In this document: positions 54,294-63,382 of the stretch, piece after piece
How the letters are laid out: the number at the start of each line of letters is the position of its first letter
Position numbering within the stretch: the first letter of the stretch is position 1
Assembly (NCBI RefSeq): GCF_029892565.1
Contig: NZ_JARXVH010000010.1
Location: 248,001-312,000, forward strand
DNA: 64,000 nucleotides
Direction: 5' to 3'
From: Streptomyces pseudovenezuelae
GTDB taxonomy: Bacteria; Actinomycetota; Actinomycetes; Streptomycetales; Streptomycetaceae
Notes under the pieces: generated by a model
The model's database searches: none
Seen by the model: only the letters and a program-made list of their open reading frames with translations
What the model was told of the DNA's origin: nothing
Translations under genes and position numbers: made by a program

Positions 54294-54330
54294 GATCAAC
54301 GTTGATCGACCGCGATCGACCGCGATCGAC
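54294..54330. repeat. Palindrome and tandem 10-bp repeats upstream of the low-complexity membrane gene
   Basis: GATCAACGTTGATC (54294-54307) is a perfect 14-bp palindrome. It runs into two full copies of CGCGATCGAC (54311-54320 and 54321-54330) and a partial one; a further TTGATCGAC lies at 54274. The cluster sits 50-85 bases upstream of the leftward start and may be a regulator binding array. Confidence 0.4.
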
Positions 54331-54630
54331 CAACTGCACGAGAAAGGGACGTACAGACGAAACCGATAGTTCCGTTTCGGGGGTTTACGTGAAGTACGCC
54401 ACGTTCAAGATCCCGGAACCGCGTGACGGACGGCCAACTCCCACCCCTTGCGAGAAGTTGGACCGCGTCCCAATCCACGCACGTGGCCCAAATGGAGTAC
54501 TGTTGCGAGCCCTGGGCCCGGCCTCCCGCCAGGATGTCCGCGGCCTTACTGGACCGCCCGGAGGGGGGCTTGCTGCACAGGGTGACGGAGTTGGTCACTC
54601 AGCGTTGCGAATAGGTAACCGTGCCATAAC

Positions 54631-54659
54631 GGCGTGTCAGGGCCTGTGCCCGACACGCC
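54631..54659. repeat. Hairpin upstream of sepH
   Basis: GGCGTGTC (54631-54638) pairs with GACACGCC (54652-54659), and an inner GGG/CCC extends the stem past a bulged A. It lies about 105 bases before the sepH start in a gap of 519 bases (54246-54764) where I find no gene. It could be a leader structure. Confidence 0.35.
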
Positions 54660-54764
54660 GGGCAACTCGGCAAGGTTGTGGCAGGCTGCACCCGGGCAGG
54701 CCACACTCGACTAGCGGAAGCAGCGACGCACGTGACGTCGGCAGGCACCACCCGGGAGGTTCCC

Positions 54765-55802
54765 ATGCCCGAACTGCGTGTCGTGGCCGTCTCGAATGAC
54801 GGCACACGGCTGGTGCTGAAGGCTGCCGACTCAACGGAGTACACGCTTCCGATCGATGAGCGGCTGCGCGCCGCTGTCCGCGGCGATCGTCCACGCCTCG
54901 GTCAGATCGAGATCGAAGTCGAAAGCCACCTCCGTCCGCGCGACATCCAGGCGCGTATACGTGCCGGTGCCAGCGCGGAAGAAGTCGCTCAGCTCGCAGG
55001 CATCCCCGTCGACCGTGTACGGCGTTTCGAGGGCCCTGTCCTCGCGGAGCGCGCGTTCATGGCCGAGCGGGCTCGCAAGACCCCTGTCCGCCGGCCCGGC
55101 GAGAACGCGGCCGGTCCCCAACTCGGCGAAGCCGTCCAGGAACGACTGACGCTGCGCGGTGCCGAAAAAGACACCGTGCAGTGGGACTCCTGGCGCCGCG
55201 ACGACGGCACCTGGGAAGTCCTGCTGGTCTATCTGGTCGCGGGCGAACCGCACTCGGCGAGCTGGACCTACGACCCGCCCCGGCGGCTCGTGCAGGCCGT
55301 CGACGAGGAGGCGCGCTCGCTGATCGGCGAGTCCGAGGACCTCGCCGCGGCGGAGCCCAGTTTTCCGTTCGTGCCGCGTATCGCCCGGCTACCGCGCGAC
55401 CGTCCGCTGGACCGCGCTCTTGAGCGGCCGAGCCTGCCGGCGCCATCGGCCGAGTCCGACGAGGACACCGCGGCGAGCGAACGGGACTCGCTGACCAGCC
55501 TGTTGGAGGCGGTACCGAGCTTCCGTGGCGACCTGGTCGTCCCGGAGCGCCCGACGCCGGAGCCTCCCGTGGAGGAGCCCCCCGCCGAGCCCGTCGAGGA
55601 GGAACCCCCGGCCCCCGCGGCCTCGGCCGGTTCCGCCTACGCGGATGTCCTGATGCCCCGTTCCGTCGGCGCCCACCGCGACCGCCTGGTCGGCGCCACG
55701 GACCGCCAGGCCGAAGCCGACGGCGTCCGCCCGGGCCGCCGCGCGGCGGTCCCGAGCTGGGACGAGATCGTGTTCGGGACACGGCGCAAGAAGCAGGAGT
55801 AG
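54765..55802 (+). CDS. sepH: SepH septation protein
   Basis: This 345-aa protein starts MPELRVVAVSNDGTRLVLKA after GGGAGG. The N-terminal DUF3071 domain ends in a helix-turn-helix-like segment (RPRDIQARIRAGASAEEVAQLAGIPVDRVRRFE), the part known in Streptomyces SepH to be needed for binding and stimulating FtsZ assembly. The second half is a disordered Pro/Glu-rich linker, and the C-terminus has a conserved patch (PSWDEIVFGTRRK). It acts at the division ring in vegetative and sporulating hyphae. A terminator follows. Confidence 0.93.
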   Translation: MPELRVVAVSNDGTRLVLKAADSTEYTLPIDERLRAAVRGDRPRLGQIEIEVESHLRPRDIQARIRAGASAEEVAQLAGIPVDRVRRFEGPVLAERAFMAERARKTPVRRPGENAAGPQLGEAVQERLTLRGAEKDTVQWDSWRRDDGTWEVLLVYLVAGEPHSASWTYDPPRRLVQAVDEEARSLIGESEDLAAAEPSFPFVPRIARLPRDRPLDRALERPSLPAPSAESDEDTAASERDSLTSLLEAVPSFRGDLVVPERPTPEPPVEEPPAEPVEEEPPAPAASAGSAYADVLMPRSVGAHRDRLVGATDRQAEADGVRPGRRAAVPSWDEIVFGTRRKKQE

Positions 55803-55830
55803 CGGGAGCAGCACGAGTTCGTACGAGGGT

Positions 55831-55858
55831 GAGGGCCGCGCCGGTCGGTGCGGCCCTC
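55831..55858. terminator. Terminator after sepH
   Basis: A 9-bp stem GAGGGCCGC/GCGGCCCTC with a 10-base loop is followed by TTCTTC. It lies between the convergent sepH and sulfurtransferase genes. Confidence 0.75.
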
Positions 55859-55891
55859 TTCTTCGTGCGCCCCGGGGTCCGTCTCCCTGGG

Positions 55892-56743
55892 CTACTGCGG
55901 GTCGGGGCCGACGGCGACCGGTCGGGACGGGTCCGCGGACCACTCCGACCAGGAACCCACGTACAGCGCGGCCGGAATGCCCGCGACCGCGAGGGCCAGC
56001 ACCTCGTGCGCGCCCGAGACACCCGAGCCGCAGTAGACGCCGACCGGTGAACCGTCCCCCGCGCCAAGGGTCTTGAAGCGGTCGGCCAGTTCCTCGCCGG
56101 GCAGGAAGCGGCCGTCGGACGCCACGTTCTCGTTGGTGGGCGCGGAGACGGCTCCCGGGATGTGGCCGCCGACCCGGTCGATCGGCTCGACCTCGCCCCG
56201 GTACCGCTCCCCCGCGCGCGCGTCGAACAGCACCCCGGACCGGGCCAGCGCGGCGGCCTCGTCGGCATCGAGGCGACCCGAGGCACCGGGCACAGGGGCG
56301 AAGTCGCCCGGGGCCGGGGTGGGCGCGGACGTCTCCAGCGGGCCCTTCCAGAACGGCAACCCGCCGTCAAGGACACGCACGTCCGGGTGACCCGTCCAGC
56401 GCAGCAACCACCATGCCCGGGCCGCCGCCCAGCCCTGTCCGCCGTCGTACACGACCACCGGTGTCCCGGCGGACACACCCGCCCGGCGCATCGCGGCGCC
56501 GAAGATCTCCGGGTCGGGCAGCGGGTGCCGGCCGCGGTCGCCCGGGGCGGAGGCCAGCTCCGAGTCGAGGTCGACGTAGACAGCGCCCGGAATATGGCCG
56601 TCGGCGTACTCTGCGCGACCGTCGAAGGGCGGCTCACCTGCTGCCTTGGCCCCGCTCAGCTGCCAGCGGACGTCGAGCACGACGGGCGGCCGCCGCCCGG
56701 CCAGGTCGCTCGTGAGTTCGGATGCGGAGATGATGGCGTTCAT
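55892..56743 (-). CDS. sseA: Thiosulfate/3-mercaptopyruvate sulfurtransferase (two rhodanese domains)
   Basis: This 283-aa protein has an inactive N-terminal rhodanese domain (VVLDVRWQLSG, YADGHIPGAVYVDLDSEL) and a C-terminal one with the active loop CGSGVSG containing the catalytic cysteine (VGVYCGSGVSGAHEV). GSGVSG suggests mercaptopyruvate or thiosulfate as donor. The ATG giving MNAIISASELTSDL is preceded by AAGGATGG. It transfers sulfur to thiol acceptors in the cytoplasm. The order sepH-sseA is familiar from Streptomyces chromosomes. Confidence 0.88.
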   Translation of the reverse strand: MNAIISASELTSDLAGRRPPVVLDVRWQLSGAKAAGEPPFDGRAEYADGHIPGAVYVDLDSELASAPGDRGRHPLPDPEIFGAAMRRAGVSAGTPVVVYDGGQGWAAARAWWLLRWTGHPDVRVLDGGLPFWKGPLETSAPTPAPGDFAPVPGASGRLDADEAAALARSGVLFDARAGERYRGEVEPIDRVGGHIPGAVSAPTNENVASDGRFLPGEELADRFKTLGAGDGSPVGVYCGSGVSGAHEVLALAVAGIPAALYVGSWSEWSADPSRPVAVGPDPQ

Positions 56744-57037
56744 GGCCCCATCCTTGCGCACGGGGTGGCCGCGCCGTCCATGTCCGACTAGTCTGCTCCG
56801 CCGGGCAGACCCGATCACGAGGCGTACGGGCTCGGGCACATGCTGTACAGCTGATCGACATCCTTCGGCAATCGCACGGAAACGGGCGAGAAACCGCGTG
56901 TCGGGCATCCTCCGGGCACGGAGTCCGAGGCGCGGCGCGCCCGGAGCGCGCGACGGCACGGGGGGTGCGAGCATCGGCTCGGGGATCCGGAGAGCGGAAA
57001 CGAACGACCACCGCGAGGGGTCGAGGAGAGGGTGACG

Positions 57038-57841
57038 ATGACCGAGGCACGGGGGTCGGCCGGCCCGAACGGCGAGACGCAGGATCTGCGCGCGCCCGGC
57101 ACACCCTGCTGGGTGAGTCTGATGGTGCACGGGATGGACGCGACCCAGGAGTTCTACGGTTCGCTGTTCGGCTGGGAGTTCCGGCCGGGCCCGCACCAAC
57201 TGGGCCCCTACGCGCGTGCCCTGCTGGACGGCTACGAGGTGGCCGGCATCGGCCAGTTGCCGCCCGACCGCCATCTGCCGATCGCGTGGACGCCCTACCT
57301 CGCCTCGGACGACGTGGACGTGACCGCCGAGACGGTACGGCTGTGCGGCGGCACGATCGGGGTCGGCCCCCTGGACGCGGCCGAGGCGGGCCGCCTCGCG
57401 ATCGGCTCGGACCCCTCCGGCGCGGTCTTCGGCATCTGGCAGGCGGCGGCCCACCTCGGCACCGCCATCACGGGCGTCCCCGGCACCCCCGCCTGGAACG
57501 AGCTCGTCACCGTCGAGTCGGAGAGCGTCACCAAGTTCTACGAGACGGTCTTCGGCTACGAGACGGAACCGGTCGTCTCCACCGACTTCGACTACGTCAC
57601 CCTCAACATCGCCGGCCACCCGGTGGCCGGCATCCACGGCGTGGGCCACGCCCTCCCCCGCGACCGCGGCCCCCACTGGATGACGTACTTCGAGGTGGCC
57701 GACACAGACGAATCAGTCACCCGCCTGACGGACTTGGGCGGCCACGTCCTCAAGCCCCCGACAGACAGCCCACACGGCCGCGTGGCCACGGTCGCGGACC
57801 CCGAGGGCGCCCGCTTCTCACTGATCCAGAGCCCCAACTGA
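57038..57841 (+). CDS. VOC-family (glyoxalase-like) protein with two domains
   Basis: This 267-aa protein contains two glyoxalase/bleomycin-resistance folds, opening PGTPCWVSLMVHGMDATQEFYGSLFGWEF and GTPAWNELVTVESESVTKFYETVFGYE. The pair resembles Streptomyces hydroxylase-like VOC proteins (CFP30B type). A metal-binding set is not obvious, so catalysis is uncertain. I chose the ATG 7 bases after GAGGAGAGG rather than the GTG 6 bases earlier. It is convergent with tdk. The gap 56744-57037 shows no gene. Confidence 0.85.
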   Translation: MTEARGSAGPNGETQDLRAPGTPCWVSLMVHGMDATQEFYGSLFGWEFRPGPHQLGPYARALLDGYEVAGIGQLPPDRHLPIAWTPYLASDDVDVTAETVRLCGGTIGVGPLDAAEAGRLAIGSDPSGAVFGIWQAAAHLGTAITGVPGTPAWNELVTVESESVTKFYETVFGYETEPVVSTDFDYVTLNIAGHPVAGIHGVGHALPRDRGPHWMTYFEVADTDESVTRLTDLGGHVLKPPTDSPHGRVATVADPEGARFSLIQSPN

Positions 57842-57860
57842 GCCCTGCTCGCAGCGGAGG

Positions 57861-58508
57861 TCAGGCCGACGACACCGGCAGTACGTCCGGTGACAGTGCT
57901 GCCGCTCTCGTCGTCGCCGATGTCATGCGGCGGCGGTGGTGGCGGCGGCAGAGGACCTCGTAGCCGATGTCTTCGGGCTGGTTGACGTCGCCGACGACTA
58001 CTTGGGCGCCTTCGACGACCATCTCGCCGCCTATGGTGCGGGCGTTGTGGGTGGCGCGGGCGCCGCACCAGCAGAGGGCCTCTACCTGGAGGACCTCGAC
58101 GCGGTCGGCGAGTTCGACCAGGCGTTGGGAGCCGGGGAAGAGTTTTGAGCGGAAGTCGGTCGTGATGCCGAAGGCGTAGACGTCGATGCCGAGGTCGTCG
58201 ACCACGCGCGCGAGTTGGTCGATCTGTTCGGGGACCAGGAACTGGGCCTCGTCGGCGATCACGTAGTCCGCGCGGCCGCCCTGGGAGAGGTGGTCGACGA
58301 CGTAGGCGTAGAGGTCCTGGCCGTCCTCGACCTCCACCGCGTCGGTGACCAGGCCGAGGCGGGAAGAGAGTTTGCCCTCGCCCGCGCGGTCGTCACGGGT
58401 GAAGATCATCCCGGCCAGCCCGCGCGCCGAGCGGTTGTGCTCGATCTGGAGCGCGAGGGTCGACTTCCCGCAGTCCATCGTTCCGGAGAAGAACACCAGC
58501 TCGGGCAT
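57861..58508 (-). CDS. tdk: Thymidine kinase
   Basis: This 215-aa type II thymidine kinase has the P-loop GTMDCGKST, the DEAQF motif with the catalytic Glu (VIADEAQFL), a zinc-binding set beginning ALCWCGARATHNAR, and the lasso region after it. It phosphorylates thymidine to dTMP for salvage. The ATG follows GGTGCTCAACCTCCC with weak ribosome-site match. The C-terminal 30 residues are Arg/Ala-rich and not typical of the family. Confidence 0.92.
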   Translation of the reverse strand: MPELVFFSGTMDCGKSTLALQIEHNRSARGLAGMIFTRDDRAGEGKLSSRLGLVTDAVEVEDGQDLYAYVVDHLSQGGRADYVIADEAQFLVPEQIDQLARVVDDLGIDVYAFGITTDFRSKLFPGSQRLVELADRVEVLQVEALCWCGARATHNARTIGGEMVVEGAQVVVGDVNQPEDIGYEVLCRRHHRRRMTSATTRAAALSPDVLPVSSA

Positions 58509-58551
58509 GGGAGGTTGAGCACCTTTCGGCGGACAGGCGGAGGGGTCGACG

Positions 58552-59745
58552 TCAGGAGCGTACTTCTAGGAGCGGGATCAGCTGTTCGGCAGGGGTCATC
58601 GAACCGTGGTTGCCGACCATCGCCGACTCCTTCGGCTCCCGCTCGGAGGCGACGATCAGGACGTCGTCCCGGGCGGCCGCGACGACGTCGCCGAGGCGGT
58701 CGTAGACCCGCTCGTCGATGTGCGGGCCGAACCACCCCGCCGCGATCGCCTCGTCCCGCGACGCCACCCAGAACTGCTCGCCCAGCACCTCGCGCCAGCA
58801 GGTGACGACGTCGGCGGCGGCGCCCGGCACCGCGTACACGTGCCGTGCGCGGCCCTCGCCGCCCAGCAGGGCGACCCCGGCGCGCAGCTCCCAGTCCGCG
58901 TCGAAGTCGATGCGGTGGTCCTCGTCGAAGGGGACGTCGATCATGCCGTGGTCAGCGGTGACGTACAGCGCGCTGCGCGGCGGGAGTTGTTCCGCGAGGC
59001 GCTGGACCAGCCGGTCGACGGACATGAGCTGGCCGCGCCAGGCGTCGGAGGCGACGCCGAAGCGGTGGCCCGCGCCGTCGAGTTCGGCGTAGTACGTGTA
59101 GACCAGCGAGCGGTCGCCGGCGGCCAGTTGCTCGGCCGCGAGGTCCATGCGGTCCTCGCCGGTCAGCCGCCCGTGGAACGTTCCTCCACTGAGCGCGACC
59201 TTGGTCAGCGGGGTGTTCTGGAAGGTGGGCGAGGAGACCTGGGCGGCGTGCACACCCGCGGCGTGGGCGAGCTGGAAGACGGTCGGGTACGGCTGCCAGG
59301 CGCTCGGCGAGGTCCACGGCTGCCAGCGCAGCTGGTTCATCAGCTCGCCGGTCGCCGGATTGCGCACGGTGTAGCCGGGCAGGCCGTGCGCGCCGGGCGG
59401 CAGGCCGGTGCCGACGGAGGCGAGGGAGGTCGCGGTGGTCGCCGGGTAGCCGGTGGTCAGGGGGCGGCCGGTGCCGCCGCGCGAGCTGCCGAGCAGCGAG
59501 GTGAGGAAGGGCGCCTCGTCGGGGTGCGCTCTGAGCTGCTCCCAGCCGAGGCCGTCGATCAGGAACACGCAGTTCCGGTCGGCGGGGGTCAACTCGGTGA
59601 TCGTGGCGGTGGTGCCCGGTACGGACATGCCCGCGGCGAGGGTGGGCAGCAGGTCGGCGAGGGAGCCGCTGCCGTACTCGGGCAGCGGGGCGGAGTCGAC
59701 GGCGAGCGGTTCCGGGTGGGCGTCCCAGGAGGTGGACTGCGCCAT
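58552..59745 (-). CDS. Alkaline-phosphatase-superfamily nucleotide pyrophosphatase/phosphodiesterase-like protein
   Basis: This 397-aa protein has the superfamily metal ligands: CVFLIDGLG (Asp), TTGYPATTATSLAS with the Thr nucleophile, DGAGHRFG, and VTADHGMIDVP. A final NHGSMTP supplies the last His. It likely hydrolyses nucleotide or phospholipid diesters in the cytoplasm, since no signal peptide is seen. Its ATG overlaps the stop of the DUF5998 gene by one base (TGATG). Confidence 0.85.
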   Translation of the reverse strand: MAQSTSWDAHPEPLAVDSAPLPEYGSGSLADLLPTLAAGMSVPGTTATITELTPADRNCVFLIDGLGWEQLRAHPDEAPFLTSLLGSSRGGTGRPLTTGYPATTATSLASVGTGLPPGAHGLPGYTVRNPATGELMNQLRWQPWTSPSAWQPYPTVFQLAHAAGVHAAQVSSPTFQNTPLTKVALSGGTFHGRLTGEDRMDLAAEQLAAGDRSLVYTYYAELDGAGHRFGVASDAWRGQLMSVDRLVQRLAEQLPPRSALYVTADHGMIDVPFDEDHRIDFDADWELRAGVALLGGEGRARHVYAVPGAAADVVTCWREVLGEQFWVASRDEAIAAGWFGPHIDERVYDRLGDVVAAARDDVLIVASEREPKESAMVGNHGSMTPAEQLIPLLEVRS

Positions 59746-60332
59746 CAGCAGGTGACGTCCGCGGTCGCCTCGGAGAGCGACTGCGCGAAGGCGAGCGTCT
59801 GCCGCACCGTGTCCGGGCCGTCCCCGGCCTCGCTGACGCGCAGGCTGAGGTCGTCGGCCGTCGAGTTCCCCGTGTAGCCGTGGTCCGCCTCGCAGTTGGG
59901 GTCGCCGCAGGCGGCCGGCTCCAGGTCGATGCGGGCGACGGCACCCCAGCCGATGGTGAGGACGACCTCGCGCGGCAGCGTGCCCGGCGTGTACTGCTCC
60001 GGGTTGGCGACCACGCGGCTGAGCACGACCGACGAGATCCGGCCGAGCTTCACGGACTCGGTGGACGTCGTCGCGTACGGCGTCGGGGAGGTGCTGTCCG
60101 CGGCCTGCTCGTCGGTGTGGCTGACGATGAAGCGGTTGCCGGTGAGGACGAGCACCGTCACGTGCCGCCGCACCTCGTTCTGGTCGAACGTCGTCTCCTG
60201 GTGGACCAGGTACGACCGGATGGGCTCGCCGCCCAGGGCGGCCTCCACCGCCTCGGCCACGAGGGCCGGGTAGTAGCCGCTGCGCTCGATCGCCGCTCGC
60301 AGCCCCTGGGTCGTCGTACTGGTCTTGGCCAT
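59745..60332 (-). CDS. DUF5998 family protein
   Basis: This 195-aa protein begins MAKTSTTTQGLRAAIERSGYYPALVAEAVEAALGGEP. It has a beta-rich middle (HVTVLVLTGNRFIVSHTDE) and a CGDPNCEADHGY motif that could bind metal. It is an actinobacterial family of unknown function, translationally coupled to the phosphodiesterase-like gene. The 64-base gap to the next leftward gene upstream shows no terminator that I can support. Confidence 0.8.
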   Translation of the reverse strand: MAKTSTTTQGLRAAIERSGYYPALVAEAVEAALGGEPIRSYLVHQETTFDQNEVRRHVTVLVLTGNRFIVSHTDEQAADSTSPTPYATTSTESVKLGRISSVVLSRVVANPEQYTPGTLPREVVLTIGWGAVARIDLEPAACGDPNCEADHGYTGNSTADDLSLRVSEAGDGPDTVRQTLAFAQSLSEATADVTC

Positions 60333-60396
60333 GACGTCCATCCTACGGGGGTGGACTGACTACGAGGCACCGGTCACGACCGTCTCCGTGACCGTC

Positions 60397-63234
60397 TCAG
60401 TAGACGGGAAGCGTGCGCGGGCCGAGGTCGTCGCGGGCCGGTGGCGGGGCCAGCCGGACGGTGGCGCCGAGAACGCTCAGGCCACGGGGGGCGACGACGA
60501 CCGGCTCCAGGGTGACCGCGACGACCTCGGGGTGATCGTCGACGAGTCGGGACACCCGCAGCAGCAGTTCCTCCAGCGCAGGCGTGTCGACCGGGGTGGA
60601 GCCGCGCCAGCCGAAGAGGAGCGGTGCCGTCCGGATCGACCGGATCACGGAGGTCGCCTCCCGGTCGGTGACCGGGATCAGCCGGTGCGCCATGTCGTCG
60701 AGCAGCTGCGAGGCGGCTCCGGCGAGCCCGAACGACAGCACGGCCCCGGCCGCCGGGTCGATGACGGCCCGTACGACGGTGTCGACCCCGCGCGGAGCCA
60801 TCCCCTGCACCACCGGGCGCAGTTCCTGCGGCGTCCCGAACAGCTCGGTCAACTCGGCGTACGCCCGCCGCAGTTGCTCCTCGTCCGCCAGGTCCAGGCG
60901 TACGCCGCCCAGGTCGGCGCGGTGCCTGAGGTGGGGGGCGGTGGCCTTGAGGGCGACCGGGTAGCCGACGGTCCCGGCGGCCCGGACGGCGTCGTCCGGG
61001 GTGGGCGCGGGGACCGCCCTGCGTACGTCGATCCCGTACCGCCCGAGCAGTTCGCAGGTCTCCTCTGTACCGAGGGTGAGTCCTTGCCCGCGCGCGAGCA
61101 TCCCGTCGATGAAGCGGGCGGCGCCCTTCTCGTCGATGTCCTCGTACTCGGGCACCTTGCCGGGCTCGGCTGCCTCGCGGCGCCACTGCGCGTACTTCAC
61201 GGCCTCGCCGAGGGCGCGGACGGCGCGCTCGGCGGCGGGGTAGGCGGGGATGAGGCGGGCGGAGGGGGCGTCGGGAGCCGCGGTCTCCGGGGCCTGTGCC
61301 TGTACCGGCGGGGGCAGTTGCTGCGAGGGGCGCAGGCGGCGGGCGCCGGACGGCTTGGTCTCGACCTGGGGTGCGGTGGCGACGGCCGCCGACAGCGCCT
61401 CGGCGAGCCCGCCGAGCTCCACGTGCACGACGAGCACCGGCTTGCCGGGTGCCTGTGCGGCGGCGGACCGCAGGGCCTCGGCCAGTTCGGCGTCGGCGAC
61501 CGAGGTCTCGCCGATCGCGGGTATCGCGGTGACGACGACGGCGTCGCACGCGTCGTCGCCAAGTGCGCGCAGGAGTGCCGCGTGGAAGTCGCCCGCCGTC
61601 GCGCCGGTGGTCAGGTCCAGCGGCCTGAGCGGCCGCAGTCCCTCGGAGAGACACGCGTCGTACGTCAGCAGCCCCAGCGACTCGGAGTTGCCGAGGATCG
61701 CCACCCTCGGTCCGGCCGGGAGGGGTTGGCGGGCGAGCAGCAGCCCCGCGTCGACCAGGTCGGTGATGGTGTCGACGCGGATCACGCCGGCCTGCCGGAG
61801 CAGCGAGGTCACCGTGGCGTGCGGCAGCCGGGTCGCCTGGACGGCGTGGCCCTGGGGGGCGGAGCCTGCGCTCTGGACGACGACCAGGGGCTTGGCGGCG
61901 GCGGTGCGCCGGGCGAGGCGGGTGAACTTGCGCGGGTTGCCGATCGACTCCAGGTACATGAGGACGACGTCGGTGTCCGGGTCGTCGTACCAGTACTGGA
62001 GGACGTCGTTGCCGGACACGTCCGCGCGGTTGCCGGCCGAGACGAAGGTCGAGACGCCGGTGACCCCGGTGACGCCGCCGCCGCGCCGGTGCAGGCGGGA
62101 GAGGAGGGCGATGCCGATGGCGCCGGACTGGGCGAACAGGCCGATGCGGCCGGGGCGGGGCATCTCGGGGGCGAGGGAGGCGTTGAGCCGTACCTCCTCG
62201 GCGGTGTTGATGACCCCGAAGGCGTTCGGTCCGATGATGCGCATGCCGTACGTGCGCGCGTGGCGGACGAGTTCGCGCTGGCGGTCGCGTCCCTCGGGGC
62301 CGCTCTCGGCGTATCCGGCGGAGACGACGACCAGTCCCTGTACGCCGTGTTCGCCGCACTCGGTGACGATCTCGGGGACGTGGTCGGCCGGCACGGCGAC
62401 GACCGCGAGGTCGACGGGTCCGTCGATGTCCCGCACCGAGCGGTGGGCGGCGACCCCGTCGAGCTCCTTGAGGTCGTCGGGGAAGGCCTTGTTCACGGCG
62501 TACAGCCGCCCGGTGAACCCGGCGTCCTTGATGTTGTCGAGGATGCTGCGGCCCACTCCCCCGGCCGTGCGGCCGACGCCGATCACGGCGACCGAGCCGG
62601 GCACCAGCAGCCGTCGTACGGACCGCGCCTCCGCGCGCTGTTCACGCGCGCGCTGGACCGCGAGCGAGCGGTCGGTGGGTTCGAGGTCGAACTCCAGGCG
62701 GACGACACCGTCCTCGAAGCTGCGCTTCTGGGTGTACCCGGCGTCCATGAAGACTTTGATCATCTTGTTGTTGGCGGGCAGCACCTCGGCGGCGAAGCGG
62801 CGGATGCCGCGCTCGCGGGCGACGGCGGCGATGTGTTCGAGGAGTGCGGAGGCTACGCCGCGTCCCTGGTGGGCGTCCTGGACGAGGAAGGCGACCTCGG
62901 CCTCGTCGGCGGGAGCGGACGCGGGCGTGCCCTCGGGACCAATGCGGTCATAGCGTACGGTGGCGATGAACTCGCCGCCGATCGTGGCCGCGAGACCCAC
63001 CCGGTCCACAAAGTCGTGGTGCGTGAAGCGGTGGACGTCCTTCGCGGACAGGCGCGGGTAGGGCGCGAAGAAGCGGTAGTACTTCGACTCGTCCGACACC
63101 TGCTCGTAGAAGCTGACCAGGCGGTCCGCGTCGTCGACGGTGATGGGGCGGATGCGCGCGGTGCCGCCGTCGCGCAGCACGACGTCGGCTTCCCAGTGGG
63201 CGGGGTACTCGTGCCGGTCCGACGAGGTCTGCAT
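60397..63234 (-). CDS. GNAT acetyltransferase fused to acetate--CoA ligase (ADP-forming)-type domains
   Basis: This 945-aa protein opens with a GNAT domain (residues about 1-180: VVLRDGGTARIRPITVDDADRLVSFYEQVSDESKYYRFF, QDAHQGRGVASALLEHI). A CoA-binding domain follows (about 215-310: RRLLVPGSVAVIGVGRTAGGVGRSIL), then succinyl-CoA-ligase-like domains (IIGPNAFGVINTAEEV, FVSAGNRADVSGND) and a C-terminal ATP-grasp domain (EETCELLGRYGIDVRRA). This is the lysine acetyltransferase design of the Pat/AcuA group, which in actinomycetes often acetylates acyl-CoA synthetases. Start ATG gives MQTSSDRHEYPAHWEAD. It is divergent from ptsH. Confidence 0.88.
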   Translation of the reverse strand: MQTSSDRHEYPAHWEADVVLRDGGTARIRPITVDDADRLVSFYEQVSDESKYYRFFAPYPRLSAKDVHRFTHHDFVDRVGLAATIGGEFIATVRYDRIGPEGTPASAPADEAEVAFLVQDAHQGRGVASALLEHIAAVARERGIRRFAAEVLPANNKMIKVFMDAGYTQKRSFEDGVVRLEFDLEPTDRSLAVQRAREQRAEARSVRRLLVPGSVAVIGVGRTAGGVGRSILDNIKDAGFTGRLYAVNKAFPDDLKELDGVAAHRSVRDIDGPVDLAVVAVPADHVPEIVTECGEHGVQGLVVVSAGYAESGPEGRDRQRELVRHARTYGMRIIGPNAFGVINTAEEVRLNASLAPEMPRPGRIGLFAQSGAIGIALLSRLHRRGGGVTGVTGVSTFVSAGNRADVSGNDVLQYWYDDPDTDVVLMYLESIGNPRKFTRLARRTAAAKPLVVVQSAGSAPQGHAVQATRLPHATVTSLLRQAGVIRVDTITDLVDAGLLLARQPLPAGPRVAILGNSESLGLLTYDACLSEGLRPLRPLDLTTGATAGDFHAALLRALGDDACDAVVVTAIPAIGETSVADAELAEALRSAAAQAPGKPVLVVHVELGGLAEALSAAVATAPQVETKPSGARRLRPSQQLPPPVQAQAPETAAPDAPSARLIPAYPAAERAVRALGEAVKYAQWRREAAEPGKVPEYEDIDEKGAARFIDGMLARGQGLTLGTEETCELLGRYGIDVRRAVPAPTPDDAVRAAGTVGYPVALKATAPHLRHRADLGGVRLDLADEEQLRRAYAELTELFGTPQELRPVVQGMAPRGVDTVVRAVIDPAAGAVLSFGLAGAASQLLDDMAHRLIPVTDREATSVIRSIRTAPLLFGWRGSTPVDTPALEELLLRVSRLVDDHPEVVAVTLEPVVVAPRGLSVLGATVRLAPPPARDDLGPRTLPVY

Positions 63235-63328
63235 GAGGCTCAGCGTACGGCTCGCATCTGACAACGGCGCGAGGCAGTCTGGGGACGTGATCGGGCCGAG
63301 GCCGCGGCCCGACGACACGCTATGGAAA

Positions 63329-63358
63329 ACTGGTCTAGACAACATGGTCTAGACAACC
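63329..63358 (+). promoter_or_regulatory. Tandem DasR-type (dre) operators upstream of ptsH
   Basis: ACTGGTCTAGACAAC (63329-63343) and ATGGTCTAGACAACC (63344-63358) are two adjacent copies of the dre element bound by the GntR-type N-acetylglucosamine regulator DasR. Each holds the TGGTCTAGACAAC core. They end about 25 bases before the ptsH start and could also affect the divergent GNAT-CoA ligase gene. Confidence 0.85.
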
Positions 63359-63382
63359 TCAGAGAGTGAAGGGCAGCATCAC

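Noticed and set aside
60325..63261. A 978-codon open frame on the plus strand opposite the GNAT-CoA ligase gene
   Set aside because: It is the GC-skew shadow of the minus-strand gene, with Gly/Arg/Val/Asp-rich composition and no domain similarity.
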